Part shown: positions 1 to 12,119 of the stretch, one piece after another | How the letters are laid out: each line of letters opens with the position of its first letter | How positions within the stretch are numbered: position 1 is the first letter of the stretch | Assembly (NCBI RefSeq): GCF_016920785.2 | Contig: NW_024609857.1 | Span: forward strand, 188,741,027 to 188,805,026 | Reading direction: 5' to 3' | From: Ixodes scapularis | Lineage: Eukaryota > Arthropoda > Arachnida > Ixodida > Ixodidae | DNA length: 64,000 nucleotides | Made by a program: the position numbers and the translations under genes | Notes under the pieces: generated by a model | Seen by the model: the letters and a program-made list of their open reading frames with translations, nothing else | Told to the model about the DNA's origin: nothing | Databases searched by the model: none

Positions 1-650
1 CATGACTGTGCTTCGAAAGAACCGCAGTTGGCAGTCGGTTATCGTTTGGAAACTTAAGAGTCTATCGACGTTCCCCGATAAGTCACGGGTTTGAAAACAA
101 ACAAAAAATTGTTAAATGATCGCCTACGTCATTACTAATAGTGCCTGCACTGCGAACTATAGTATTTTAGTGGCAATAAAAACGTCGATAGAACTTGCCG
201 TACAACGGGCAATTTGGGTGGGGGACACAGTCACATTGCGAAAACCACTACTACTGAGTGCACTACTCAGTCGTGACGAAAGAGAAGAGTTTTCCGATCT
301 TTTAACATTTCAGTCACCGCCCAGAACAATTGAGTAGTTATTCCCAAGGATATGAAATTAAGATACCTCTCAAGTAAAGAAAAAAATTATTAAAGTTACC
401 AGCTGGCGATTGATACATACCAGAAAGCAGCTGACGTACGTGCTTCACAGTTACGATTTTATAGTCTTCTGTAGTTTCGGTAAAGGCATTGAGTATTTCG
501 CGTCTAATATCCTGTACAACATAAATACAAACACCTCCCCCTCGTTTGCAGCTTCGATTCAAAAAGAAGTGATTGTAACCTTTCACGATAAGAACATCGT
601 CATCTGTTACGTATCATGTTTCGGGAATCATCGCCATTTAAAACGAAACA
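1..650 (-). pseudogene. LINE ORF2 apurinic-endonuclease remnant, 5' and 3' truncated
   Basis: Translated on the minus strand, this reads as the endonuclease domain of a non-LTR retrotransposon, an enzyme that nicks target DNA for reverse-transcription priming. In order I see GYNHF...KRGGGVCIYV (about 585-510), MYQSPAGN (about 420-395), the catalytic-type GGD with a stop before N (about 300), SPTQIAR followed by SSIDVFIAT (about 225-165), and a GDH in place of the usual SDH with ISNDVGDHLTIFC (about 110-75). The order and spacing match CR1/L2-like LINEs. It is broken: an in-frame TGA replaces an expected Trp codon near 620, stops lie at the GGD-N site and near 165, and the frame shifts near 130. 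The reverse transcriptase would lie beyond position 1. Clade assignment is an inference; the domain call is firm. Confidence 0.85.
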
Positions 651-829
651 CAGAGCTGATCAAAAAAGAGTAATGAAATTATCACTCTTGCATTTCGAAG
701 AGCGTATATATATTTAAATGTAAGATCGTGGTCAAATCTTTGATTCCTGCATATCGCTTTAGTTTAACAGGCAATAGAAGTTCATGGGATGGGGCCACGA
801 AGCTTGAGGTTAAAAATGTTACAAATGTC

Positions 830-1000
830 TGAAAGCCATGTCCTTGGAAGGATCATTCAGTTATATTTGAAAATTGCACCTAATTATCTTCCGGAGATAT
901 AACATTTCGAAGCTCAAGGCGTTGCGATGGCCCAGGTATTAATACCGTACTGTGCGAAGCCGTGGGTTTCACACCGAAGCATGCACGTGGTAATAACATG
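830..1000 (+). repeat. Dispersed repeat, copy 1 of an inverted pair
   Basis: This stretch matches the reverse complement of about 3690-3870. Shared blocks include TCATTCAG/GCATTCAG, TTCGAAGCTCAAGG/CTCGAAGCTGAGGC, GATGGCC and TTTCACACCGAAGCATGCA. Divergence is moderate, so the copies are old. The two copies face each other about 2.7 kb apart, so they could be the long terminal inverted repeats of one decayed element or two independent insertions. No coding signal was found between them. Confidence 0.6.
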
Positions 1001-1929
1001 TCCTAGTTTTTATGAAAGATTTACAATATGTACAGCAAATATTAAAAATTACAATTAAGAGTATATGGAACAAAATCTACAAAACACGTAAATTAAACAA
1101 CTTTGAGATAAACATTTTCACATTATCTACCAGAAAACTACTTTATACAAAATTTCGAAAATGTATAAAAGCAGCCTCTTTAAATACACTTTACGAATAT
1201 AAATAAGAAATGCTTAACCATTTTTAGTTGTGTTATTAATGCAGAAACGCAGTTGATTTTTCTAGATGTAAAAAAGTTTCACGTAATATTAAAAAAAAAA
1301 AAAGAAACTTCAAATTTTCTTTTTCTTGATATCGCTTTAATCATCTGAACTGTTTTGAACTATTTGTGATGACAATACTCGGAGTAACGTTTGACCTCCG
1401 AAAAAGAGAAACGAAAACAAACCACTGAAAGTGAGCTAGCTAGACTTCGTTATAGGGGCTTTGCGCACGACGTCAACACCAAATATACATTTGTAGAACC
1501 AACAATGGGTAGTGCTCTATTGTAGGATGTAGAAAGTCGTGATATCCATAGCTTAACCTTATATTTGTGTTTCCTAGCAGGGATTCCTAGGACACCCCCT
1601 CTACCCTCCCCAATTAGAGCGCGTCGAATGTAATGTTTTCTTCGGAGCGTCATAAAATGCTGAGCATGTCTTATATATTCACAATGTGGGTGGATTTGTT
1701 TGGTTTCGATAATACCCACCATATTTTCAATTTAAGTGATACCTTAAAGTTTATTAACTAGAAAGTTATTTACTTAAAGTAACTATTAGCCGAATGAAAC
1801 CAGATATCATCCCCCCTTTTCCTAAACTTCTTCTCTAGCAGGGACCATTACTACATAAATATTTTCTGTGTGATGCGTACTTTCCACAAGAACAATTTGG
1901 TTCGCGTTTCCCGACAGTCGGTGTACTAT
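1001..1929. other. AT-rich stretch without a recognised gene
   Basis: Only short chance open frames, including a 64-codon Lys/Ile/Asn-rich frame at 1012-1206 that reflects base composition. No splice-flanked coding stretch, RNA gene or repeat family was recognised. Confidence 0.5.
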
Positions 1930-2230
1930 AGGTTGATAGCAGAATATTTCTCTCAAGAACATGCGTTTCTTATGTATTTCACATAAATCTGCAGCTATAT
2001 GATCGGACTATCATTGTATGAATTACAAGAGGTTTATAGCAGAATGTTTCTCTCAAGAACATGCGTTTCTTATGTATTTTACATAAATCTGCAACTATAT
2101 GATCGGACTATCATTGTATGAATTACAAGAGGTTTATAGCAGAATGTTTCTCTCAAGAACATGCGTTTTTTATCTATTTTACATAAATCTGCAACTATAT
2201 GATCGGACTATCTTCGTATGAATTACAAGA
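1930..2230. repeat. Tandem repeat, three copies of a 100-bp unit
   Basis: The unit starts AGGTTKATAGCAGAAT and ends CATTGTATGAATTACAAG. Copies begin at 1930, 2030 and 2130, so the period is exactly 100 bp, with only a few substitutions between copies (for example CATTGTATG becomes CTTCGTATG in the last). The near identity points to a recent local duplication. No open frame runs through the array. Confidence 0.95.
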
Positions 2231-2533
2231 AAACACCCAACGACGAAACCCTTGTAGTTATCAACGTCTATTTGTAATCCGTTGTACGGTAGGCATCGAT
2301 ACTTAAAAATAGTAAACATGATTTGCCGTCACGCAATGTTAAACACCATGATACATACTTTCCAGATACGACTTTCCTTGCATTGTTTTCGCAGTTGCGA
2401 ACCTTCCCCGTGTGAGGGCTTCGCGTTCGAGCGTAATGGGCTGCGCACACAGTTCTCAGCTGTCGACAGAAGTTGCGCCCGCCGTGTGTATCTAGTCTCT
2501 TCTTCGTCCTCGTCTAAAAGTGCTACCATGCTC

Positions 2534-2975
2534 TTAAAGGGATGGTGAACCGAAATTTGGATTTAAAAAAAAAAAAACAAAAAAAAAAAACAATGCAGGA
2601 GATGTAGGCGGGACGCTACAATCCCTAGAATACTACTCCTAAGGCGTATCTCAAATGGACGGCCGTATTTTCGGAAAAAGAGGTCGAGATTGAACCAGGC
2701 CGACAGGGCGCGTGACGTCAAGATACTTTGTTTCCTCCTTGCTTCGCTTCGCTCCTTCAAGGCGGCGAAACGGAGAAGACGCGAGGCCGTTCCCTCTCCT
2801 TATCGGAGAAACATGACGTCAACATTTCTGCCAAATACGCCTCCTTTTTTTGAAAAATACGGTCATCCGTTCGAGATATCGCTGTATTAGTGATGTTTTA
2901 GTGTTTGTAGCATCCCGTTGCACACTTTTACCGCGTGTTTTGGGGAATCCAGATTTCGGTTCAGCATCCCTTTAA
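2534..2975. mobile_element. TTAA-flanked MITE with long diverged terminal inverted repeats
   Basis: The left end TTAA/AGGGATGGTGAACCGAAAT is mirrored at the right end by ATTTCGGTTCAGCATCCCT/TTAA, giving TTAA at both borders (2534-2537 and 2972-2975). Complementarity continues inward for over 100 bp: GGGACGCTACAA pairs with TTGTAGCATCCC, and GGACGGCCGTATTTT pairs with AAAATACGGTCATCC. A poly(A) stretch at about 2565-2592 interrupts the left arm. A TTAA target site is characteristic of piggyBac-superfamily elements. There is no transposase, so this is a non-autonomous copy; the superfamily is inferred from the target site. Confidence 0.8.
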
Positions 2976-3013
2976 CGCCAAGAGTCCTTCGCAAGCAAAG
3001 CGCCCAAGGTGGT

Positions 3014-3052
3014 GTGTGTGTGCGTGCGTGCGTGTGTTGGGGGGGGGGGGGG
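3014..3052. repeat. TG-rich microsatellite followed by G14 tract
   Basis: Alternating TG/CG dinucleotides run into 14 consecutive G at 3039-3052. This explains the short glycine/valine/cysteine-rich open frames on both strands here. Confidence 0.95.
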
Positions 3053-3689
3053 AGGGGCGAGGTAGAGAAAGGCTTTTGGCGGCAACGCAATAAATTACAA
3101 ATATAAAGCTAAGGTAGGAACATCACGACTTTCTACAACCTACGATAAAGCAGAACCGCTGTACAGTATATTTTTTCGGTTATAGAAAATGACTCAATGG
3201 ACCCTACGTCGTGCGGCGAAACCCCTACTACGAAGACAAGCTAGCTCAATTTTATTGAAGGTTTGTTGTCTTTTTTCACTTTTTGTAGGTCATATTTTAT
3301 TCCATGTTTTTTCATCACAAGTCAGTCATTTCAAGACACTGCAGACCATCAAAAAGTGTTTTAAAAAAATGAAAGAGATGGTTCTTTTTATATAAAGGCG
3401 TGCAATTTTGCCACATTTTAAAGTATCCCTGGGATTCTGCATTATTAACATAACTACAATAATGGCTAAGCGTACCTTCTTTATATATTCGTAGAAGGCA
3501 TTTAGAGATGCTCATTGAGAGACATTTCGCGCTATTTTACACAAAGTAGTTTGTTGGAAAGTAATGTGTCAATCATTCTCTAAAACGTATTAACCCGCAG
3601 TGTTTCTTAGCTTTCTCTTGCATAGAAATGTTTTATTGTAATTTTTAGTATTAGTTATACATATGGTAAACCTTTCATAAAATATGTAG

Positions 3690-3870
3690 GAAAAGCTATT
3701 TACATGCATGCTTCGGTGTGAAATCGACGGCTGTGCAAATTACCATAGAGAAACCTTGGCCATCTCTATGCCTCAGCTTCGAGATTTCATATTGCAGGAA
3801 GTAAAGTAGCTACGGCGTTCATATATAGCTGAATGCATCTCTCAAAGGCATCGTTTTTACATATATTTTC
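3690..3870 (-). repeat. Dispersed repeat, copy 2 of an inverted pair
   Basis: Reverse-complement partner of 830-1000, sharing the terminal block around GCATGCTTCGGTGTGAAA and the internal AGCTTCGAGATTTC block. See the first copy for interpretation. Confidence 0.6.
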
Positions 3871-5439
3871 ACGTAATAAAAAAAGGCGACACGAATAATC
3901 ATTGTACCATCTGAGGTTGAAACACCCTCCAATCCCTTTTTCTTGAGAATGCCCATGTGTATATTCCATTGGGTAAAAATGAGTATATTAAATAAATAAA
4001 AAAAAAAAAAAAGCAGGAGAAAGTGAAACGCTCTCCTGAGCCTTACACACGGAAACTGATATATCTTATCTCCGCGTGCTATATTCGGTAGAGAATTATT
4101 TCGATGTGAGTGCACAGGAGCACGCGTTAACACTCTGTGGAAGCTAACGTCAATAAATTGAGATTGTCAGCCTAATATTCGAGACGTTTAGAAGAGAATC
4201 TCTACATATTGTGAACAATGATTCAGTAATATATGTCAACGTCTACTTCTGTGAACGCTGGATTCAAGAGATAATCAGCTGCCAAGCGTGTAGTTTGTCC
4301 GGCGTAATATAAGGCCTCCTTATGTCAAATGCACTAAATTCTAAATGTCTGGGTCTTCGTGTTTGTAATATTGACGCTACTATTTTTCCACTCTAATTGA
4401 GTAGAACGCTCGTGTGGAATAGAAACGTTTAAGAAACTCAATGCAGTTAAAAAAAGAAAACACATAATATTTTTTTTCTGGACTCTGAAATAAACAAGTA
4501 TGTTAAAGACACACAGAGCGCAAGCTTGAGGGAACTTTTTCTTAATTGTTCGAAAAAAAAAAAAAGGAAAGGACAATAAAAATAGGAAGTCTCAAAACTT
4601 ATTCCAGGTTTGAGCACTTTTTGCTTCGCGTTCGATGGTTAGGCCAAACTAAATTAGAAGGTAATGCAGTCGCATTTATTTAGTTTACATATTTTAAATA
4701 TAATTATGTAGGTATTTCATATAAAGAACACTAACTATTGAGGTCCAGATATGACATAAAATTTTATAGATTTGCGCTGTGCGTATGTCTTAAATTCTTG
4801 CTTATACATTGCTTCTGACTAAAAAAATTAAAGAGGGTATTTATTTTATGCAAAGTGAAATTACGAGACTTACAAAAACAAATTAACTCTCCGGCCTAGT
4901 TCGCGTTTCGGAACAAGCCGCTGCAGACGGCTCCGCTAATAGGAAATCTTTGCTAAGCACGGGGAATTAGTGTAAAAAAGAAGAATTAGAACACATCAGT
5001 CTTGTAACCTTTCTAACAGTAATATATAATTGGAATGACTATTTGCTTAAAAATCACAATCTTAGGAGTAACAACCATTAAGGCACCACTTATTTTATCA
5101 TTTCATTATTGACAACACAGAAATAATCCCGGCGCTTTGGTCGTTCTGGGTTTACAAAATGTTTCGTCGAAGCTCTTCTTTCTTTTTTCTCTTCTCTTGT
5201 GCAAAGTGTGAAAAAGAATGAAGGATAGATTTGAAAATAAACTCTTCGCGCCTCGACAAAAAGTGCACGAAAATTCCAAGTCGACGAAACACCCGCACCT
5301 ATAGCCTTTTTGAAGATCCAACCTGCAAGAAAGAGCAGTCCCGACATTTTAGTAGCAAATAAAGTCGTTTCAACTTCACGAACCGTCGTTACTGTATGCA
5401 GATACAAATTAGGGAAAGGGATACGCTATATTTTGTTTC
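3871..5439. other. AT-rich stretch without a recognised gene
   Basis: Scattered A/T runs and short open frames on the minus strand. One minus-strand frame near 5106-5321 follows an AG acceptor-like site (CTTTCTTGCAG, about 5320) and contains several Cys codons (RCGC, CTFC), but no family is recognisable and no donor was convincing. It is not called a gene. Confidence 0.4.
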
Positions 5440-5650
5440 ACCTTATATCCAGACGAGCCGACGCTACGACCTGATCCGACAGCTCAGACAGGGTCAAAAT
5501 CACACCATCACTGTGTTCGTCACGTGTCTGTACCTTTTCCATCATTCCTGAACCAGTGATAAAAAAAAACAGTACCCAGTGACTTGCGCTTCTGAGGCTG
5601 CTTGATTGGTACCATTAGCTCGTAGTGTCGGCAGCGTCATAACTTAAGCT
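5440..5650 (+). repeat. Unclassified dispersed repeat, copy 1
   Basis: Aligns over about 200 bp with 37945-38147 in the same orientation. Shared blocks include TGTTTCACCTTA, CCATCATG/CCATCACT, TGAACCARTSATAAA, an A-run, GTGACTYGC, GCTGCTTGATYGGT and the CGT/TCGT tail. The A-run in the same place in both copies suggests an internal or terminal poly(A). No terminal inverted repeat or coding capacity is visible, so the class is unknown. Confidence 0.65.
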
Positions 5651-6454
5651 AAAACGAAGCATAGATGCTCCTTCCGCACCTTCATTACCGCTGGCCACCA
5701 ATTCTCCGCGTTGGCCAAATAGTCCGCTACAGAGGCGCGCGTCGCGCTTACGTCACCAGCATGGTTATAGTAGGCCACGCCCTTCGTTTCTTAAGTTGTC
5801 ATTGCGTGTAGAGAGCCTGGATATGACAGAGCGAGCGACTCAAACCAAGAAGAGCTTTTTTAATGCAATCGCAAACACCCTTCACGCAGACTGGTTACAC
5901 GTGCGCAGTTGTTTGTCGGCCCGTGGTGAGCGGGATGGAGGCCAGAGAGGCCGAGCAGGGCAGAGACGTTCCCAAATATTTGACGCTCCGGTCTCTTCCT
6001 CGCACCTTGTATGCCGAAGGTAGGCCAGAAACCACGTGAACCGAATCGAGCGGCTGGAAGCACTCTCAAATCTAGGCATACTTTACTAATGTTTCACCTT
6101 GCCTCCTGCCGCAGCGGACGCTGACCGCCATCCCCAGGAAAATCCAGCTCCGTAGAGCACGTTACTAGGATTTTTTACGCGTCACGGCGCTTCTTCTCGG
6201 AGGTTGCAAGAAACTCACGTGGCCTTGGACTGACTTCGATGGCTCGTAACATGAGCTGCGGCCAGACGGACGTCGGGCGAAACGGAGTATCAAACCGTCA
6301 CGACGTTACTGGCCTTCCTGGTTGGTCCGCAGATCAATTCAGTGCCGTTTCTGGTACATGTGTGCGCTTATCCGGCGCATTATTAGCTTGGATTCGAATA
6401 TGGTGAATGTGCGCCACTTTTCTGACGTCGCGAAAGGGGAGTGTCGGTCATTGA

Positions 6455-6463
<9 letters not shown>

Positions 6464-6484
<21 letters not shown>
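6464..6484 (+). repeat. Poly-G tract, 21 G
   Basis: Uninterrupted G run followed by further G-rich sequence to about 6497. It can form G-quadruplex and is prone to assembly length error. Confidence 0.95.
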
Positions 6485-6485
<1 letters not shown>

Positions 6486-7508
6486 GGGGGGGAGGGTGAT
6501 TAGTGGACACAAAACCCGGGCTCCGCCCAGTGGCCATTGCGCCTCATCACATGAAAAATTTAGCGGAACGACGTGCGTCTGTGGCAGGACCCCTTAATGC
6601 TGTTTTCATATTGCGAGGAACTGTATACCTATTTTCTTTAGACACTAGCGGGTTGAGAGCGATCGCACATGGTAGATCAGGGCGGCATTTGGCGCACGAC
6701 GGTTGCGTTTGAATATTTCTGATCATTAGATGCTTCTAATTCAGAGGCTGCCCCGTAAAATGCTAGGATAGGATTTGTGCATTGCCGCCGTACCTGATGT
6801 TTTCAGCATTAAATAGGCCAATTTAAGCCACGGGTGATTCATATTGCTCTTAAACTAAATTTTGTTTCAATATTCTAATAATACACTCAACTAAAATGAA
6901 AACTCACTATATTCATCGAAAATTTAAGAAACACAGTTAAGAAACACGTCGGGAACGAGCGATCTCTTTTTTTTTACAGAGACAAATTGAGCGGAGCAAG
7001 GTCTTGGATTTATTGTTATCGACCCCTTTATGTAGCTATCTTAATATACAACAAATATGGCAGACAGTTAGGCACGCTATAAATGAGATCACCGCGTAGA
7101 TTTTCCAATGCTCGCTCTACTCCTGGAAATGTAAGCGAATGAATATGGCAACATCAGCTCTCGGTTTAGCGCATTAGTTTTAGAGCTTTGTATTTTTGTC
7201 GCGAGGGTATGTTAAGTGTCGACGGGGCCACTAATAAAACGCGATTCAAACTGTGAAAGCAATGCTATTCGGTCACTCATTAATTTAAGAAATTAATGTG
7301 TATCCATAGTTAAAAAAACAACAACAAAACTCGAATGTCCACTTCAAGCGAAATAATCGAAAGCACCACCAGTCATCGTAATCTACGCGGTAACCTTTGT
7401 CCACGACAAGGCAGGAAAAACATGCAAACCTAACAGTGAAATCGACTATTTGTTCACCTAAATTGAAGTTTTGCATGTAAGATTACACTCATGTTATGTT
7501 CATATCAT

Positions 7509-7621
7509 ATTGCCAAACTCATTTTCAGGCGGTAAATCTGGTTTTTGGTTTATTGCCGAACTCATTTTCAGGCGGTAAATCTGGTTTATGGTTTATTGCC
7601 GAACTCATTTTCAGGCGGTAA
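7509..7621. repeat. Tandem repeat, 43-bp unit, about 2.6 copies
   Basis: The unit ATTGCCRAACTCATTTTCAG plus GCGGTAAATCTGGTTTWTGG begins at 7509, 7552 and 7595. The copies are almost identical. The last copy breaks off after GCGGTAAA. Confidence 0.95.
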
Positions 7622-10600
7622 AGCACATTCCTCTGTAATTTTGTTTAATCGACTTTCTGATAGCACTGCGGGACAATTTGTGCACGGACATTTATTAAAG
7701 TGCAAAGGAATGCGAGAGTTGGCGGCTTTGTTTACTGTCCAAGGTTATGGGCAATCTTAGCTCTCCTGAAACAGTTGGGCAGGTGTCGGCATTCGGTCGT
7801 CGGCCACAGCTAATCTTCATGTCTACTGCCGTTTTTTTTTTGTTTTTTTTTTTTTTCTATGAACGCATTTGTGCGTCTTTTCTCTACGTGGATGCGAACT
7901 TCAGTCAAGGCGCAAGCGATGCGCACTCTTCGGTAGGTGTCGGTAATTACATACTCCATAAAACAAACAATGAAGAAACGCACAGCTAAGCCGTTCTCAT
8001 CGTGAACGGCATTAAATTAATCGGGATTGCAATAATTTAATTGATTCTTCGAGCTGGTAACATGTTTTGTAAACACGTCATAACGATTTTTTTTTCAGAC
8101 GTTTTTCACTCCCGTCTTTCAGTGAAACAATTTGTGTTAATTCATGTTTAGAGTCAAATAAAGTAATCGAACAAAATGAAGCATAAGATATTCATAAAAA
8201 TATTCGGGGCGCGTGCTGACGCAGGAAGAGTGCTTGCCTGGTTGGCGTAAAAAGAAATAAAAACATTCTAGGATCACTTTTTTAGTATGATTGTCATCGT
8301 GCAGCATAAATCACACCTTAGAAACTTTTTTAATGGTCATATAAATTAAAAATCCTCGAACACTTCAAGTAATGTGTTCATCTTTAAATAAAAGATTTTG
8401 CATGGGTTTCGAGCATTTGTCGTTCATTCTAGAACTAAATAGAGGCTTCTTTCCTTCAGTAAAATGTAAACTATAGAGCGGGATCAGGTAACAACAAACA
8501 ATTTTCGTTAAATTGTGCTTCTTTTTCGTATATAAATGTAGTGTAAAAAAGGAAGTGTAAATGATAAGGCTACGTGATTTTTTAGATTATTGTAAACAAG
8601 CACTTCATTTTCTTGTACTATGCAGAGTTAACCTGCCAGCGATGTCTTCAAAAGGTGATAAATTTAACTCAAGTGAACAAATCCGGCAAACTGTAATATG
8701 AGGCTTCGTCGAGAGCGGATGCTAGGAGGTCTGTTGTCGCGACGAAATTTCCAATGGATAAACAGCAGCTCAGGTGGCGAAACTTCATCCGTCTTGTACT
8801 TTTTGATGTTCAACGCGGTCTTCTGAGTCCGAACAAAAAATCCAGAAGACAGCACGTCTATTTCATAGATATAACAACGAATTCTCGAGTTCGAAAGGAG
8901 CCGCACGGGGAATTCAAGGGGTACTATTTGCTGTGTAGTTGTTTGTGTTGCCGTATGGAGAAGTGACAAAATAAAGTGGAAAAAAAGACTGTAAGGCAAC
9001 ACTCAGAATCATGTACGTGCTTGTTCAGTAACACGATAACATATCGTCATTCCTCCACATGAGCACATCGGCAGTTTTATTTAGGTTCCTTCGTTGGCTA
9101 ATGTGTTCATTTTTTTTGTCATAAAGTAATGTTTTTTACTCGTCTGAGACAAACTAGATTACTTTTTGTTTATTGCATGACGTCTTACCGCTGTGAACAT
9201 TTTGGTGCTCGGAAACCTTTTCACACATCAATGTCACCTGTCGTGGGAGCGAGGAGTATAATTTAGTGTGACTTCCATTTACGACTACTAGCTGTATCAT
9301 AAATCTTCTTGTTTGTTTGTTTTTTGTTTTGTAGTGGTGCAACAACAATTTTTTATACCTACACGTTTTCGCCCACTACTACAAAAGGAAGTTTCAATGC
9401 GGTTTTTCTACAATTATATTTACCGCCTGAAAAACGCGAGCACATGGCATCAGTCGTATTCCTTCTGTCAGTCTAGAATCTATTACTTCAACTTCATATA
9501 TATTGTGCTTACTAATATTTAGTTCCAGACAGAGAAAAAATAGCGTGTGGCAGATAAAATATGTTATCATACCTGTTTATGCACTTTATAACTCCTTATT
9601 GTATTAAAAAATTGCACACGTCAGTCAGACCCCTTGGTTGAGAAAATTGGGCTGGAGCACAGCCCAGCGCAACATATCGTTTTTAATGTCACTTCCTTCG
9701 TTAAGAATGTAGCATGATCAGAAGCACCCCTTCTGGAAAATCAAAATCCTGCTTAGTGGTAGAATTTTCAACGTCATCTATTCTAGGTTGCCAACGCGGG
9801 TTTCAGCGTGGAGACCAGTGATGGAAACAAATGAGGCGTTCGTTTGGGGCTCGCGATATCATCGAATAAACACAAATGTCAGCCGAACGCTGACGCGGCA
9901 TTCGTACTCACACTTTGCCTCGCGCTCGTCTGCGGCAGGTGACTCAAAAACTTCAGCACTGCGAATATGCAATTCATACTCACTGACGTCTTAAGAACCG
10001 CCACGCGTGTCGAGTCCCGAGAGCCTTATCATAATTCCTCAGCAGACAGGATTGCTGCGTTAGGCGATAAGAACGTCAAGAAACGAGTCAGGAACTAACA
10101 AGTGTAAACACAATGAGACATAATCTGGGTACGTTTTTAACGTTGTGTGTGACTAATGTATGTGCTGAGAAGGGGCATTGTTTCATTCAGCAATGGGAAA
10201 ATTCCTGGCGGGAGACCTGCTAATCCCAAACCCGCTGAAATGAGGCGTGAGCAATGGGAAGAGTGGTTGACCTACGTTTCCCTTCTTTCTTTTTTTTTTT
10301 ATTTTCTCAAATTTGCGCGCGCCTTATGCAAGGTTGTAAACCTAAAACCGTTAGCTGGACTTCTTTCTTCCCTCTTAAGAAATCTGGGGCCTTTGTTTTT
10401 ACGTAATATACTTCGGAGGACCAATTTCTGTAATCTCCTATTTCTGCAGTCTACGGCGAATGAGGGTAGAGTGAACCCGTATTTTTCCAGAATAAATTTA
10501 TCGCAAGTTCTAGAAATTGGGGTGAGTATACAAGCCTTAATACTCGGGTTATGCGAATAACGGTTTAATTTAAAAAGCACTGCGTCATTCCATAACCTAC

Positions 10601-10959
10601 TCAGTGGAACGAAAGGCCACTTCACCCGGAATTTTTAACAATGTTAAAGCTAGAGATAACGCTGCGCGATTCGATTTGAACCGGTGAATAACGGTGAATA
10701 ACGGCACCTCTGCTTAATATTCTTACAAAATGTGAACATAACTTTCCTCCCATTTCATTAGGTGACGCTTGCCACATGTATCTTAACCATTGTATTGTCT
10801 TCTTTTTTCGTCAATTTTTTATGTTTATTTTGAGTGCGCGCGGATATTGATGGGAACAAGCGTATGGCATTTAAACGAATTTTCACCCGCGCGGGAACTG
10901 GTGTAACCGAAGCCCTTCTCATGTCTGGGCACCTGCGTCCCAGCGTCTTTCAGGACTAC
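7622..10959. other. AT-rich stretch without a recognised gene
   Basis: Contains T-runs (for example 7831-7855) and many short frames. At 8700-8970 both strands are open for over 70 codons (minus-strand frame with EIDVLSSGFFVRTQK). The sequence there is somewhat less AT-rich than its surroundings, but neither product is recognised. A second open frame at 10156-10560 is Leu/Phe-rich and interrupted by a T-run, and is judged non-coding. Confidence 0.4.
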
Positions 10960-11289
10960 ACAAAACCAGAGCCTCCTGTATTTTCACAAAGCCTGGCAGA
11001 TCGCCACGAGATGCCGCCGCCGAAATGGAAATAGTGGAGCGGCAGACTACGGATGAGAGGAGAGCCACGTGACTGGCGCTCCGGTGCGGCGAGACGCCGA
11101 AACACACTTCTCCCGAGCAAACAAGTGTGTTTCGGGTCCTCGCAGCTGCAAAAGCTGTGCGCTCACGTCTAGGTTCCCGTAGAAATGGCATTTTGATGGT
11201 CCGAGCTACCAGATCCTGCGCTCCAAATCTTTATGGCTTTTTCGTCGAAATACCAGGCTTTGAGAGTGTAGAGAGGCTTTGACAAAACT
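10960..11289 (+). mobile_element. hAT-like MITE, copy 1 (element 10968-11281 plus 8-bp duplications)
   Basis: The 314-bp element begins AGAGCCTCCTGTATTTTCAC and its right end is the reverse complement of that terminus (GAGAGTGTAGAGAGGCTTTG). It is flanked by ACAAAACC (10960-10967) and ACAAAACT (11282-11289), an 8-bp target duplication with one change, which is the hAT signature. Internal landmarks shared with the other three copies are CAAAGCCTGGCAGATCGCC, GAGCGGCAGAC, GAGAGCCACGTGACTGGCG, GTGTGTTTCGGGTCCTCGC and GCGCTCACGTC. There is no transposase, so this is a deletion-derived or non-autonomous member. The superfamily is inferred from duplication length and TIRs. Confidence 0.85.
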
Positions 11290-12119
11290 AACCAAAACAA
11301 TTTTAAAACGAAGCCTACACTCCCTCTTATTCCCCTTCTACAGTTATTATTTTCATCATTCTTGTCCAGCTCGCTTGCACCTTTGCATTTAATTGCATTA
11401 TAATAAGTGTGGGAGGTTCGAATTTAGGTATAGAGTTGCAATACGCTTTTACAACATCTCTTTAGCGGCCATTTATTTCATTAGAAATGTCTTGGCAACG
11501 TATTTTTAAGTAAAATATAACGTAATGAACTGATTAATAAACTGCATAGTGAATAAAATAAAAAGTTCCTGTAATTTAATATATTTCGGCTCAGGAACTT
11601 GCAGTATTAATTCATTACTTTTTTTCTCACCAAACATGCTCATATCTGCGTGAAAATCTACAAAAAATATTTTTTTAAAGTCTACGCTTATATCAGTTTT
11701 AGAGGCCATAAGAGTACGGATTGATAGTTTGTACTATTTGTGTTTCTCCATTCGTAGGCGGCATGCAACTTCGAACCAATTTCGAGCATCTGTCGCCGTG
11801 GCATGTGACCCCGTGAAAGAAAGAACAAATTACCCAATTTTTGATTTGCGGGTTTCGCGTACAAAAAGCACAACATATTCGTCCATGATATCATTTTGAA
11901 TGGATATTCCCTGCTGCACTTCTTTTCAATAAAATTTCCGGAAATTATAACTACCTTGTCAGTTTTTTTTCTTTTTTTTTGTAATCTGTGTATTAAAAAA
12001 AAAAAGAATCGGCCTTGGCGTTTTTTTTTATTACTTTTGAACTTTTACTAGAATTAATTTTTTAGTATCATATACACCTATCCGGTTTTTTTGTTTTTTT
12101 TACTAGAAGAGCTCACCTA
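11290..12119. other. AT-rich stretch without a recognised gene
   Basis: A minus-strand open frame at 11688-11894 (with RGHMPRRQMLEIGSKLHAAY) has somewhat gene-like codons but no recognised domain and no convincing splice sites. The remainder is T- and A-rich. Confidence 0.35.

Noticed and set aside
116..337. 73-codon plus-strand frame
   Set aside because: Antisense shadow of the LINE endonuclease remnant.
1930..2230. Possible CRISPR-like array
   Set aside because: Repeats are 100 bp and directly tandem with no spacers, in a eukaryotic context.
10156..10560. 134-codon plus-strand frame
   Set aside because: Composition-driven, includes a T-run, no recognisable domain or splice support.
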